A stretch of DNA of 23,255 bases from Treponema sp. GTDB lineage: Bacteria > Spirochaetota > Spirochaetia > Treponematales > Treponemataceae. The stretch is taken from positions 1 to 23,255 of the forward strand of contig JAEETM010000053.1 of assembly GCA_016290335.1 (NCBI GenBank). Direction: 5' to 3'. The notes beneath the pieces were generated by a model. It was not told where the DNA came from. It made no database searches and saw only the letters and a program-made list of their open reading frames with translations. A program made the translations under genes and the position numbers. Shown here one piece after another: positions 1 to 7,477 of this stretch (position 1 is its first letter; each line of letters opens with the position of its first letter).

Positions 1-268
1 GATACCCGAGTGCAACAAAAAGTTCGTGGAGCTTTCTAAGCCTTGCAAACTTAACAAAAAATGCCACACAAACCATTCCAAAGAAAACAATCCAGCACTC
101 TATTTTTATCTGCCTGGTGAAAATCCAGTTTAAAATCGAAACTAAAACACACAATCCGAAAGATGAAAAATAAGCAATTGTTGCTGCAGTCTTCTGTACT
201 TCCAGATCTTCAATATCTTTTCCAGCATTATCGCTGCGACTTTTTTCCAGAATCTCTTCTTTTGTCAT
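1..268 (-). CDS. DUF6442-like small membrane protein (C-terminus cut by window edge)
   Basis: Read by hand on the minus strand: an ATG at 268 opens a frame that runs off the left edge (89 codons visible). The N-terminus is charged (MTKEEILEKSRSDNAGKDIE) and is followed by two hydrophobic stretches, around residues 31-45 and 53-67, separated by a short charged loop, then a basic tail. A short acidic/basic head with an SR.DN..KD pattern followed by paired membrane helices is what I remember of the DUF6442 family, whose function is unknown. It starts 22 nt after the stop of the polyferredoxin gene and is probably co-transcribed with it from the promoter near 1150. In related genomes such proteins often sit next to a small HTH regulator, which would lie outside this window. 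The family name is from memory; that it is a small membrane protein is well supported. Confidence 0.6.
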   Translation of the reverse strand, partial: MTKEEILEKSRSDNAGKDIEDLEVQKTAATIAYFSSFGLCVLVSILNWIFTRQIKIECWIVFFGMVCVAFFVKFARLRKLHELFVALGY

Positions 269-290
269 AATTCTTCCTCACAAAACCGCA

Positions 291-1019
291 TTAGCGGCAC
301 TTAATAGTATAGTCTAAAACTTCTTTCGGGCAAGTCTTTACACACTCGCCACACAAAATGCATTCAGCACTTTTTATTTCGCCCTTCTGCAAAAGCTGAG
401 TAACATTCAGGCTCATAGGACAAACCTTTTCGCATTTTTTACAGCCAATACAGTTTTCTTTTTTCGATTTGATTTTCAACTGCGGCAAGTGCAAAAGTCT
501 TCCAACCTTGTATCCAAAAATCATAAAGGGTGCCATCCAGCAGATGTAGTGACAGTTTGCCCTTTTCCCGTGAATCAAAGCCGGAATCAAAAACAAAATC
601 ACAATTCCGTAATAAATCACATAGCCGTAAATATCAGAAATTGAAATGCCATGCTCGGTCATAAAAAATGGCTGAATCGTATAATCACCTTTTCCAAGAA
701 CATGGCAGACAATTATTCCGCTTATCCACACAACCCAGATTCCATATTTGATGTAATTACGCCACCCCTGCTTTGGAGCCTTATCAGAAATCTGGGCAAA
801 GCATTCGCACATACCACCGGTAGGACAGAAAAAACCGCACCAGAGGCGTCCGAAAAACAAGCCCAGAATAAACATCAGCGAAAAAACAATAAAGCTTCCA
901 TTAATAATATGCTGCATGGCCGACATTAAAATCAGGTAAGGCGAAAAATAATAAATCGTAATTGGAAAAAGCAGCATGCTGACAATAAGCGTAAACTTTC
1001 GGATTTTTTGCAAAGTCAT
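291..1019 (-). CDS. NapH/CcoG-like membrane polyferredoxin (4Fe-4S binding)
   Basis: A 242-residue integral-membrane iron-sulfur protein. Hydrophobic helices cover roughly residues 10-32, 42-58, 89-107, 130-148 and 155-170. Between helices lie C61-x3-C65-P (the CxxxCP motif of NapH/NosR/CcoG-type proteins) with further Cys at 71 and 73. The C-terminal domain binds two [4Fe-4S] clusters through C190/C193/C196/C200 and C220/C223/C226/C230, both followed by Pro. Members of this family pass electrons across or along the membrane. The partner is unknown and nothing nearby is an obvious redox enzyme. The second loop motif is C-H-Y-I-C-W-M-A-P rather than the usual C-x3-CP, a small departure. The start at 1019 is fixed by AGGAGG a few bases upstream. 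It is first in a unit with the DUF6442-like gene. Confidence 0.85.
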   Translation of the reverse strand: MTLQKIRKFTLIVSMLLFPITIYYFSPYLILMSAMQHIINGSFIVFSLMFILGLFFGRLWCGFFCPTGGMCECFAQISDKAPKQGWRNYIKYGIWVVWISGIIVCHVLGKGDYTIQPFFMTEHGISISDIYGYVIYYGIVILFLIPALIHGKRANCHYICWMAPFMIFGYKVGRLLHLPQLKIKSKKENCIGCKKCEKVCPMSLNVTQLLQKGEIKSAECILCGECVKTCPKEVLDYTIKCR

Positions 1020-1123
1020 AATCTTCCTCCTGTGTAAGCGGGCCGGTCAGAGCCCGCGGTGTTCTATAGCAAAGCGTTAAAAAAAAATTGCGATGCAGCA
1101 ATTTTTTAGCTTTACCTCGTATG

Positions 1124-1193
1124 CCAAGTAAACTTGGTATACATCAGATTATAAACATGCAAAGTAAACTTGTCAAGCATTGCATAGTATACT
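1124..1193. promoter_or_regulatory. Three operator-like palindromes around the consensus promoter
   Basis: Three related dyads: CCAAGTAAACTTGG at 1124-1137, AGTAAACT at 1163-1170 (extended as AAAGTAAACTTG) and the perfect palindrome AGTATACT at 1186-1193. The shared core is AGTAWACTTG. The middle copy lies in the -35/-10 spacer, the third just upstream of -35 and the first downstream of -10, as for a repressor. Centres are about 36 and 23 bp apart. No cognate regulator is encoded beside it; it may be past the left edge. Confidence 0.5.
1148..1176 (-). promoter_or_regulatory. Perfect consensus sigma70-type promoter for the polyferredoxin operon
   Basis: On the minus strand TTGACA (1176-1171) and TATAAT (1153-1148) are separated by exactly 17 nt, a perfect consensus. 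It points at the polyferredoxin gene starting at 1019, leaving a leader of about 120 nt. The leader contains a 6-bp GC hairpin (arms 1038-1043 and 1052-1057) and a weak A/T-rich hairpin with GCAATT arms near 1086-1110. Such an unusually strong promoter is expected to be held down by a repressor, which fits the palindromes that overlap it. Confidence 0.75.
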
Positions 1194-1218
1194 TGTCAAT
1201 TCGTATTGATTATCCTGT

Positions 1219-2016
1219 TCACCCAATCGTGCAGAGCTTTCCGCGGAGAATGTATCCTATTTTTGAATAACAGGCATTTGACGCCACATAATCTGCATCA
1301 GTATACAGCGTTGGAAGGTATCCCAACCGGGCAGCTTCTTCTGTAACCCGGTAAACAATATTTTCTGCATAATGCCTGCGGCGGTAATCTTTAAGTGTAA
1401 ATACAAGACCAAGACTTGCCATATTACCGGCAATCCTTAAATCGCAGCTGGCAACATATTTTCCTTCTGCATTTTTCCAAAGGTAGCAGTGACCTTCTTC
1501 AATAAGAGCTTTTGAATCCTGCCTGTAACCTTTGCGGTCCTTCATATCAAGCTGGAGTTCAGTGTGGAAGCTTTCTTTAAAATCTGTTAAATCTTCCAGG
1601 TCTTCCAGTACACAAAGATGAAGTTCGCCATCCACTTTTCTAAGAGCAGTTTCATCAACAAGCTTAGGACAATCATAGGCAAACATATTTTTAAGAATGG
1701 AAAGCTTTTTACCTTCACCGGCAGCCCGTTTAATAAAATATTCAGCAAGCTCATACTTCATGTTTATGCCGTGCTTTCCGTCAAGAAATCCGTGCTCATC
1801 AGAAATTCTATAAGCATTTTCCATTTCTTCCTGAGTTGCATCCGCAGCAGTCCAAATCCAGACAGGAAAAGGACTTTGAGAATAACAGATAATCATGCGG
1901 CTGTGATCACTTAAAAGCAGTTCGCAGTTTCTTTTCACAATCCGTGTAAGCACAAAAAAAGTATACTTGTCGGCTTCCAGAATTTTAAAATCTCTTTCAT
2001 CTACAAAATTATCCAT
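1219..2016 (-). CDS. GNAT-family N-acetyltransferase (two-part, 265 aa)
   Basis: The C-terminal half (about residues 140-265) has GNAT features: a beta-strand region near VASCDLRIAG, then SLGLVFTLKDYRRRHYAENI, which corresponds to the V-x-T-x-x-x-x-R-x-x-x/A acetyl-CoA pyrophosphate-binding turn (here LVFTLKDYRRRHYA), and a late Y-Y-S-x-x-G-Y-like segment (ACYSKIGYILRG). The N-terminal 130 residues resemble the extra domain of larger GNAT proteins and carry a conserved-looking WIWTAADAT segment. The substrate cannot be inferred. The start is supported by AGGAG about 9 nt upstream of the ATG at 2016. It is 43 nt downstream of the next GNAT gene, in the same direction, so the two may be co-transcribed. 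The last codons approach the operator-bearing promoter of the polyferredoxin operon. Confidence 0.8.
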   Translation of the reverse strand: MDNFVDERDFKILEADKYTFFVLTRIVKRNCELLLSDHSRMIICYSQSPFPVWIWTAADATQEEMENAYRISDEHGFLDGKHGINMKYELAEYFIKRAAGEGKKLSILKNMFAYDCPKLVDETALRKVDGELHLCVLEDLEDLTDFKESFHTELQLDMKDRKGYRQDSKALIEEGHCYLWKNAEGKYVASCDLRIAGNMASLGLVFTLKDYRRRHYAENIVYRVTEEAARLGYLPTLYTDADYVASNACYSKIGYILRGKLCTIG

Positions 2017-2059
2017 ACAGTTATTCTCCTTTCTAATTTTTTATTCGCATTATACAAAA

Positions 2060-2578
2060 CTAAATCTTTTTCTGCATCCACAAAAGATCATAATAACGGC
2101 CAAACTTTTTCCCCACATCCTTAAGCTGCCCCGCCACAAAATAACCTTCCTTGAGGTGGAACCTGTAACTGTCTTTTGTAAGATACTCATCTTCCCGCTC
2201 ACAATAAGCAACACCCGCCAGAAGATTTTCAATCCCCATTTCCTTCAACCGCGCCTCAAGCTGAGCATAAAGAAAAGCCCCCACTCCCATCCTGCGGCAA
2301 TCCTTATCAACATAAATCGAAGTAGCAACAGTCCAGTCGTAAGCCTCACGTTTACTGTAAGCACTCGCATACACATAGCCCACAATCACACCGTCCTTTT
2401 CGCAAACAAGATACGGATATTTCTGTTTTACATTTTTAATCCGCTCTTTAAACTCTTCCACCGTGGGCACTTCATATTCATACGAAACCGCAGTCTCCGT
2501 AATATAAGGTGCATAAATCTCCACCAAGCGCTCAGCATCCTCGAGTTCAGCATCACGTATTTTTAATTCAGTATTCAT
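2060..2578 (-). CDS. GNAT-family N-acetyltransferase, phosphinothricin-acetyltransferase-like
   Basis: A 172-residue single-domain GNAT protein. The order is typical of the PAT/YwnH subgroup: IRDAELEDAERLVEIYAPYI at the N-terminus, a T-A-V-S-Y-E segment, VGYVYASAYSKREAYDWTV, then SIYVDKDCRRMGVGAFLY with the R-x-x-G-x-G/A acetyl-CoA loop (RRMGVG), and a final segment with FHLKEGYFVAGQLKDVGKK. Proteins of this type acetylate small amines or amino-acid analogues such as methionine sulfone; resistance function should not be assumed. No ribosome site precedes the ATG, but TAAAAT ends 6 nt upstream of it (2590-2585), so the message may be leaderless. A REP-like repeat lies directly upstream. Confidence 0.85.
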   Translation of the reverse strand: MNTELKIRDAELEDAERLVEIYAPYITETAVSYEYEVPTVEEFKERIKNVKQKYPYLVCEKDGVIVGYVYASAYSKREAYDWTVATSIYVDKDCRRMGVGAFLYAQLEARLKEMGIENLLAGVAYCEREDEYLTKDSYRFHLKEGYFVAGQLKDVGKKFGRYYDLLWMQKKI

Positions 2579-2600
2579 ATTGCCATTTTATCGTATTATG

Positions 2601-2685
2601 AGGGGGAAGTCTCCCCCTGTCTCCAGCCCGCATTCGCGGTCTTCCGCCACCCCCTCTCCTAAGGGGTGGCCCCCTTAAAATCCCC
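2601..2685. repeat. REP-like element made of three hairpins
   Basis: About 85 bp of GC-rich sequence in AT-rich surroundings. It holds AGGGGGA-agtc-TCCCCCT (2601-2618), CCGC-attc-GCGG (2628-2639) and CCACCCC-N9-GGGGTGG (2647-2669), ending in CCCCTTAAAATCCCC (2671-2685). The last 15 bases recur exactly at 7414-7428. Composition, tandem dyads and intergenic location suggest an interspersed repeat family of this genome. It does not look like a simple terminator, because no T-run follows any stem. Confidence 0.6.
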
Positions 2686-2723
2686 AACAGTACAATGTAT
2701 GGATTTATACAAAATATTAATGA

Positions 2724-2842
2724 TTGATTTTTTTGTGCTATGTGATATATTGATAAACGGATAGTGGACTGTAAGAAATTGCAGTTGAAACGCTCTATGA
2801 GCCGCTGTCGCCTGCCCTTGTTTTGACAAGGGCTATTTTTTT
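2724..2842 (+). ncRNA. Candidate orphan small RNA with its own promoter and terminator
   Basis: On the plus strand TTGATT (2724-2729), 16 nt spacing and TATATT (2746-2751) could start a transcript near 2758. It would hold a small stem ACTG/CAGT (2768-2771 and 2782-2785), a tight hairpin GCTC-TAT-GAGC (2792-2802) and end in a strong intrinsic terminator (2814-2842). Both flanking genes are on the minus strand, so this terminator serves neither. No convincing ORF is present (longest about 10 codons). A transcript of about 85 nt is the simplest explanation. I do not recognise it as a known RNA family. Confidence 0.35.
2814..2842 (+). terminator. Strong intrinsic terminator on the plus strand
   Basis: GCCCTTGT (2814-2821), loop TTTG, ACAAGGGC (2826-2833), then TATTTTTTT. 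The perfect 8-bp stem with a T-run follows only in the plus direction; on the minus strand the stem is followed by GC-rich sequence. It lies 15 nt beyond the stop codon of the minus-strand res gene and faces towards it. Confidence 0.8.
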
Positions 2843-2856
2843 GAAAAAACAATTAG

Positions 2857-5145
2857 TTAGCACATAACATCTTCTAAAAGCTGCCAGTCATCGCCATCTA
2901 TGTTGTCATTAAAATGTTCTGTACAGATACATAGTTTGCCTTTTCTGTTTGTTCGAACAAATCCACCTTTTAAATTATGCTCTGTAAGATAAGATTTTAG
3001 TACTTCAAATTTTCTTGGAGCAAAATCATCTATATTCTGGCTTTGTCCGCTTGCAGAAAAACCGCCTTTAGTTTCGATAATCCAAATACCTTCTGTTGTT
3101 CCTAAAACATAATCAGGATAGAAAAGACGCATTTTGCCAGTTCCATCTTTATATGCAACAGAATAAAAATCCGTTCCTTTGTCACCATTTTTATAGAACC
3201 ATAAAACAAAATCGTTATCTTCACAAAAAGCTTCAAAGAGACGTTCAGGCATAGAGCGAACTTCTGCGGATTCACGATATTCTGCATAAACATTTTTACT
3301 GTATACTTTTTGTGCTTTGTCGTTTCCGTCATAAGTAAAGAGACAAACCTGCGGTATATGAAAATCCTTTTCTACAATTTCGGAAGGGTCAAATGTTAGT
3401 GTTGCTTGAATACCGTTAGTTGAACCTAATTCTGTTATTGCTTCATGAAAATCTTCTTTTAGTTTATCTGAATTGTTAATAACAAAGGAATATAATTCAC
3501 GTGTTCCAAGATTTAACAGAGAATATTTTGAACTCTTTGCTTTTGGATTTTTATAAAATACGCGACGAATAACAGTAATCATCTTTTCATATTTAAGGCT
3601 CACTTCAGTACTCAAAATACCAACTTCGTGATGAAATTGTCGACCATGTGTATGTGTGTTTAATGGAATCGCAAAATCTGTTTCATACAACTGATTCAAG
3701 GTTACTGCATTTAATACAGCTGTTTGTCCCAATTTTGCTGCACGAATAATTTTATCACTAAAAAGATATCCTGCTTTTTCAAGGAGCTTCCTGTTATCAT
3801 CAAGTTTTTTATTTGCCTGTAAACCATATTTCTGTTCAAAATGATTTACAACACTTTTCATCGTGTCTTCTGCATCGTTTTCATCAATTACATCTGGGCG
3901 TTGCTGAGTTTTGATTGTTATATCTTTATATTCATCTTTAAGATTTATATAAGCTGCATCCCATGCTCCGTGTTGTAAGAAAGCTCTTGCACCTTCTGTA
4001 AACTTGTTGTCCCAGGTATAGAGATAACAACTGTCCAATGCAGTGTCACCATAATGATGTGCATTAGGCATACGGCGGATTCTTCCAAAAGTCTGAATCT
4101 CAAATTTTTCACCTTCATGGTCTCGGAGTTTTACAAGAATATGTGCACGCGGACAATCCCATCCTGTTGCAACTGCCATCTTAAAAATCAGAGCTTCCTG
4201 TTCGGCATCATTAGCTTCTATTCCTTCCAGATTTTCATGACGACTGAATTTGCTCTTTCCATTTTCACTAAGCCAGATTGCAAGCTTTCCATTGTCGAAA
4301 GTAATCTGATGATTTTCAAACCAGGTTTGAACTTCGTCTAAAAGAGCATCAGAAGTATTTGGCATTTGAACAAGAATAAGAGGATTTATGTTTTCGCCAT
4401 ATTCTAAAAACTTAGCACGAAGCATTTTTTGTTTTGCAAGTGCTTTGTCCAAAAGATATGCAACCTGTGATTCTCCTTCCAGGTCATACGGTTCGTTTGT
4501 CATAATAGGCAGAGGAAATCCCTCGTTGATTATCAACATTTTTTTAATGAGCCCCTCGGCAATTACTTCATCTTCCGGTACATCAATAAAAGCCACTTTT
4601 GGATCATTTATGTTGAAATTATTTGGTGTTGCACTGGCACGAATGATAGGAAGGTGTTGTCCACCTTCCTTAAAATAATTAATGATAACCTGTGATTTTT
4701 TTGAATCATTCATGTGACTTTCATCAATTATGAGAATGAAGTGTAAACCAGTTTCTCTTGCTTTTTGAATGTATTCTATAAAGTTAGTATGTTCGCCGTC
4801 ACGAACAGCAACATTGTCAACCTTGTTTAATAGTTCCCAGTTTATAAAGCAGCAGTCGTTTTCTGAAAAACCACTTGTCATTACATCACTCAAAAGTTTT
4901 GTCTGCGCACCATGAATGTAAATATCCATTTTCTTTTTGCTTTGCTCTTCAAGATTACCTTTTCCAGGGGTAAACCAGATGAAAACAGTTCTTGCATGGC
5001 ACTTAAGAAACTCATCCATAAAATGAGTGAGCATAATTGTTTTACCGCTTCCTGTGCAGGATTTAAGAATGATTTCCTGTTTCCCATTTTCGATTGCATT
5101 CTGAATCAGCGAAATTGCTTTGTTCTGAAAATTCATCAAATCCAT
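2857..5145 (-). CDS. res: Type III restriction enzyme, Res subunit (helicase-nuclease)
   Basis: A 762-residue superfamily-2 helicase fused to a nuclease. Visible motifs: Walker A TGSGKT (residues 31-36), DEAD-type DESH (141-144), motif III SATP (171-174), ATGWDCPRA (about 326-334, typical of type III Res), motif VI QTFGRIRRMP (351-360), and a C-terminal PD-x-n-ETK nuclease site with D678, E691 and K693. Res binds the Mod subunit, hydrolyses ATP on meeting an unmethylated site and cuts DNA when two complexes in opposite orientation meet. At 762 aa it is shorter than EcoP15I-type Res (about 970 aa), but all catalytic motifs are present. It starts 10 nt after mod, with AGGAGG before the ATG at 5145. 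mod-res form a two-gene operon. Confidence 0.92.
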   Translation of the reverse strand: MDLMNFQNKAISLIQNAIENGKQEIILKSCTGSGKTIMLTHFMDEFLKCHARTVFIWFTPGKGNLEEQSKKKMDIYIHGAQTKLLSDVMTSGFSENDCCFINWELLNKVDNVAVRDGEHTNFIEYIQKARETGLHFILIIDESHMNDSKKSQVIINYFKEGGQHLPIIRASATPNNFNINDPKVAFIDVPEDEVIAEGLIKKMLIINEGFPLPIMTNEPYDLEGESQVAYLLDKALAKQKMLRAKFLEYGENINPLILVQMPNTSDALLDEVQTWFENHQITFDNGKLAIWLSENGKSKFSRHENLEGIEANDAEQEALIFKMAVATGWDCPRAHILVKLRDHEGEKFEIQTFGRIRRMPNAHHYGDTALDSCYLYTWDNKFTEGARAFLQHGAWDAAYINLKDEYKDITIKTQQRPDVIDENDAEDTMKSVVNHFEQKYGLQANKKLDDNRKLLEKAGYLFSDKIIRAAKLGQTAVLNAVTLNQLYETDFAIPLNTHTHGRQFHHEVGILSTEVSLKYEKMITVIRRVFYKNPKAKSSKYSLLNLGTRELYSFVINNSDKLKEDFHEAITELGSTNGIQATLTFDPSEIVEKDFHIPQVCLFTYDGNDKAQKVYSKNVYAEYRESAEVRSMPERLFEAFCEDNDFVLWFYKNGDKGTDFYSVAYKDGTGKMRLFYPDYVLGTTEGIWIIETKGGFSASGQSQNIDDFAPRKFEVLKSYLTEHNLKGGFVRTNRKGKLCICTEHFNDNIDGDDWQLLEDVMC

Positions 5146-5155
5146 AGTACCCCTC

Positions 5156-6928
5156 CTATAGTGCTAAGTCGCGATAATAATAATCTGGAATTACATTTAC
5201 AGTGATATTATGAGCCTTTAAGATTCGTTCCTGTTTTGAAGAAAGCAGAACATCGTGTCCCATATATAAAGTTTTTACATGCTCTTCTGTCATTGTCGGA
5301 CTTGATCCGACAATCTTTGTTACAAATTCTTCCATCTCATCATCATCCAGGACAATCGTAACAGAATCATCTTTGTCAAAGTTAACAGCATTTTCTAGTT
5401 CTACAAGTTCCCGAACATGCAGCAAAAGTTCATCTGCATATTCGTAATACATTTTTTCTGAAATAGGAATAAAGTCGGTCTTGAAATATTTGAGGGAACC
5501 GGGAAGATTATCTTCTGTTATGACATTTTTTATTCGTTGATATGTAATGTCATGACATATATTATTTTCATTATTGGTACATAAAATAAATTTTCTAGAT
5601 CCACCATCTTCTTCATTAAGTGCAAGCGTTGCATGACCAGTAGAACCCGAACCTGCAAAAAAATCTAAAACGGTAATATCTTTACCTTTATGATAATTAA
5701 TGAATTGTTTAAGCATTTTGACAGGTTTTTTGCCGCTGCCGAATGAGACGCCTCCCTCACTGTTAATATTTCCAAAATCAGGACTGAAATCATAAAAGCT
5801 TAGAATGGGTTTGTATTTTAAAGCCTCTGCAAAATCTCCTTTTTTTGATAAAGGAGCACCTTGATATATTTTTCCTCTTGTTTTATCAAGTTTTGATGGA
5901 CCTTTAACATAGCGATAACCAAGGCCATCTTCTCCAATACCATATATTTTGTATAAGGTATCAGTTCCATCCTCTTCTAGTCTTGATAAAAGATATTCAT
6001 TGTAATACCATGCAGCTGTATTCTTTTGTTTAAGCAAATTTCCAGATGCCCAAACTTCTTTTAAAGAATCTTTATCAGCTTCTTTGTTATTGATTATTTC
6101 ATAAGAACCTTTCTTAAATATTTCAACTTTCTTCCCATTCATATCAATTAATGAGCTTGATTGTTTTTCTATAACATTAAAATGATATGGGGAGAAATTA
6201 TAATTTTCTGTTGGCCTGTTTAGTTTAAATTCCATTATTTTTTTTGCATAAATGAAAACGTATTCAATTATTGGTAACCATTCTGCTCCGTTATTTGCAA
6301 CGTCTTTTTCTGGATATCTAGTCTGAATATGAAAAACACAAAGCAGATTTTCCTGTCCAAAGATATCATCACAAATAAGTTTTAGTTGTGCTTGTTCGAT
6401 TTCATTAATGCTTATAAAAATAATGCCATTATTAGCTAGCAATTCGCGAGCTATAGTTAATCTTTTAGACATAAATGAAATCCATTTAGAATGTTTAAAA
6501 GAATCCTCTGATTCTACAAAAGAGTCATCATATTTAAATCCACCATCTATAGGTTTTAAACCTGTATTATATGGAGGATCAATATAAATCACATCAATCT
6601 TTCCACGATGAGTTTTTTCCAAAAGCTTAAGACTGGCAAGATTATCACCTTCGAGCAAAAAATTAAGTTCTCCTCCTCCGTCAATAAACAAATCTTTTTC
6701 TTCGGTAAAAACAGGAGCGTTTTGTTCCAGTATCTCATCTATTTTTTCACGATGCTCTTCAAAGACGAGCCCATATTTCTTCCCGTTTACTTCTTTGGAT
6801 AAATCTCCAAGAAATGATAGCAACTGAGATGCATTTTCATCTTTTGCATTCTGTTCAATAAATGATTTTATTTGGGCAATTTTTGAAAGCAAAGCTTCTC
6901 GTTTTTCACCTGAAATATTGGTAGACAT
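5156..6928 (-). CDS. mod: Type III site-specific adenine-N6 DNA methyltransferase, Mod subunit
   Basis: 590 residues from the chosen start. DPPY (motif IV, residues 117-120, in the context [11 protein letters not shown]) precedes the AdoMet-binding motif [11 protein letters not shown] (about 422-430): this order defines beta-class N6-adenine methyltransferases, which include type III Mod. The stretch between the motifs (about 200-400) holds the target-recognition domain that sets the recognised sequence. A Met 18 codons upstream (6982) is open, but it falls at the expected transcription start next to the -10 box (6989-6984) and lacks a ribosome site. The ATG at 6928 has AAAGGA upstream and the more typical [11 protein letters not shown] start. 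No repeat tract is visible in the gene, so phase variation is not indicated. Confidence 0.92.
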   Translation of the reverse strand: MSTNISGEKREALLSKIAQIKSFIEQNAKDENASQLLSFLGDLSKEVNGKKYGLVFEEHREKIDEILEQNAPVFTEEKDLFIDGGGELNFLLEGDNLASLKLLEKTHRGKIDVIYIDPPYNTGLKPIDGGFKYDDSFVESEDSFKHSKWISFMSKRLTIARELLANNGIIFISINEIEQAQLKLICDDIFGQENLLCVFHIQTRYPEKDVANNGAEWLPIIEYVFIYAKKIMEFKLNRPTENYNFSPYHFNVIEKQSSSLIDMNGKKVEIFKKGSYEIINNKEADKDSLKEVWASGNLLKQKNTAAWYYNEYLLSRLEEDGTDTLYKIYGIGEDGLGYRYVKGPSKLDKTRGKIYQGAPLSKKGDFAEALKYKPILSFYDFSPDFGNINSEGGVSFGSGKKPVKMLKQFINYHKGKDITVLDFFAGSGSTGHATLALNEEDGGSRKFILCTNNENNICHDITYQRIKNVITEDNLPGSLKYFKTDFIPISEKMYYEYADELLLHVRELVELENAVNFDKDDSVTIVLDDDEMEEFVTKIVGSSPTMTEEHVKTLYMGHDVLLSSKQERILKAHNITVNVIPDYYYRDLAL

Positions 6929-6983
6929 ATTGGTTTTTCCTTTTTTGAACAACAATTTTACTATAATTATCGTGTATACCAAT

Positions 6984-7011
6984 ATTATATCATATTTTTA
7001 TAGTTTTGAAA
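6984..7011 (-). promoter_or_regulatory. Putative mod-res promoter
   Basis: On the minus strand TATAAT (6989-6984) is preceded by TTTCAA (7011-7006) at 16 nt. The -10 is perfect, the -35 weak. The predicted start near 6977 gives a leader of about 50 nt to the ATG at 6928. The -35 overlaps TTGAAA (7006-7011), a possible -35 for the divergent XRE gene, so the two promoters would compete. Confidence 0.5.
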
Positions 7012-7035
7012 CAATAAAAAATACTAAATTTATAG
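6997..7035. repeat. Paired direct repeat TTTATAG in the mod/XRE divergent promoter region
   Basis: TTTATAGTTTTGAAAC-AATAA starts at 6997 and TTTATAGCTTAAAC-TAATAA at 7029, similar 16-21 bp units with starts 32 bp apart (about three helical turns). The first covers the -35 of mod, the second the -10 region of the XRE gene, so they may be binding sites for the XRE protein. The region is very AT-rich, which weakens the case. Confidence 0.3.
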
Positions 7036-7049
7036 CTTAAACTAATAAT

Positions 7050-7346
7050 GTGATTGATTATCAAGAAGAGTTTGTAGAAAACTTAAAATATTATCGAAAA
7101 CAAAAGGGTATTTCCCAGGAAAAACTAGCTGAATTATGCGATTGTGCTACAGCCACAATTGGATGCATTGAAATATACAGACAGTTGCCTTCCTTTGATA
7201 TGATTGTGAAGATTTCTGCAGCCTTAAAAATCCATCCTGCAGATCTTTTCTTACGCAATGCCTCCACAACCGTCACAAATACAAAGAAAATCCTTAAGTC
7301 CAAACTGCTGCCACAAATAGAAAACTTTATCGAAAAAGAATTGTAA
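7050..7346 (+). CDS. XRE-family HTH transcriptional regulator
   Basis: 98 residues with a Cro/C1-type helix-turn-helix over residues 9-66: an NLKYYRKQKGISQEKLAEL start, recognition helix near ATATIGCIEI, and the closing PSFDMIVKISAALKIHPADL segment. The C-terminal 30 residues are a short helical tail. The start is a GTG at 7050 without a ribosome site; the message may be almost leaderless. It is divergent from mod-res with 121 bp between the starts, which makes it a candidate regulator of the restriction system or only of itself. Classical C-proteins control type II systems; control of a type III system by an XRE protein would be less usual. No inserted phage or plasmid genes surround it. Confidence 0.8.
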   Translation: MIDYQEEFVENLKYYRKQKGISQEKLAELCDCATATIGCIEIYRQLPSFDMIVKISAALKIHPADLFLRNASTTVTNTKKILKSKLLPQIENFIEKEL

Positions 7347-7413
7347 TAGGATTCCTTATAGAGCATGGACATATTCTTTTTGCAACATGATTCATGCAAA
7401 ATAAAAATACTGT

Positions 7414-7428
7414 CCCCTTAAAATCCCC
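7414..7428. repeat. Solo copy of the REP-like end sequence
   Basis: CCCCTTAAAATCCCC is an exact 15-bp match to the end of the REP-like element (2671-2685), in the same orientation, inside the 131-bp gap between the XRE gene and alkD. The hairpin part is missing, so this is a remnant or a separately moved end. The rest of the gap holds an imperfect dyad TTTTGCA-N10-TGCAAAA (about 7378-7401) without a T-run. Confidence 0.45.
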
Positions 7429-7477
7429 GCACTCCAATTTCTTTTTCAAACACTTTGTGTTAAAATAAAAAATACTT

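Noticed and set aside
291..1019. The polyferredoxin as electron donor of the nitrogenase-like enzyme
   Set aside because: It lies 10 kb away behind an unrelated promoter and operator type; nothing in the sequence links the two.
1038..1110. Leader hairpins before the polyferredoxin gene as a riboswitch or attenuator
   Set aside because: There is a 6-bp GC stem and a weak A/T-rich stem, but no alternative pairing, aptamer-like conservation or leader peptide that I can recognise.
1967..2566. A long plus-strand reading frame of about 199 codons opposite the PAT-like gene
   Set aside because: Its composition is low-complexity Ile/Phe/Ser/His-rich, with no recognisable domain; it mirrors codon use of the true minus-strand gene.
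2758..2842. A tracrRNA or CRISPR-associated RNA
   Set aside because: The stems and terminator are superficially similar, but there is no cas gene, repeat array or anti-repeat in the window.
6929..6982. Longer Mod protein starting at 6982
   Set aside because: The upstream ATG lies at the predicted transcription start beside the -10 box and has no ribosome site; the ATG at 6928 does.
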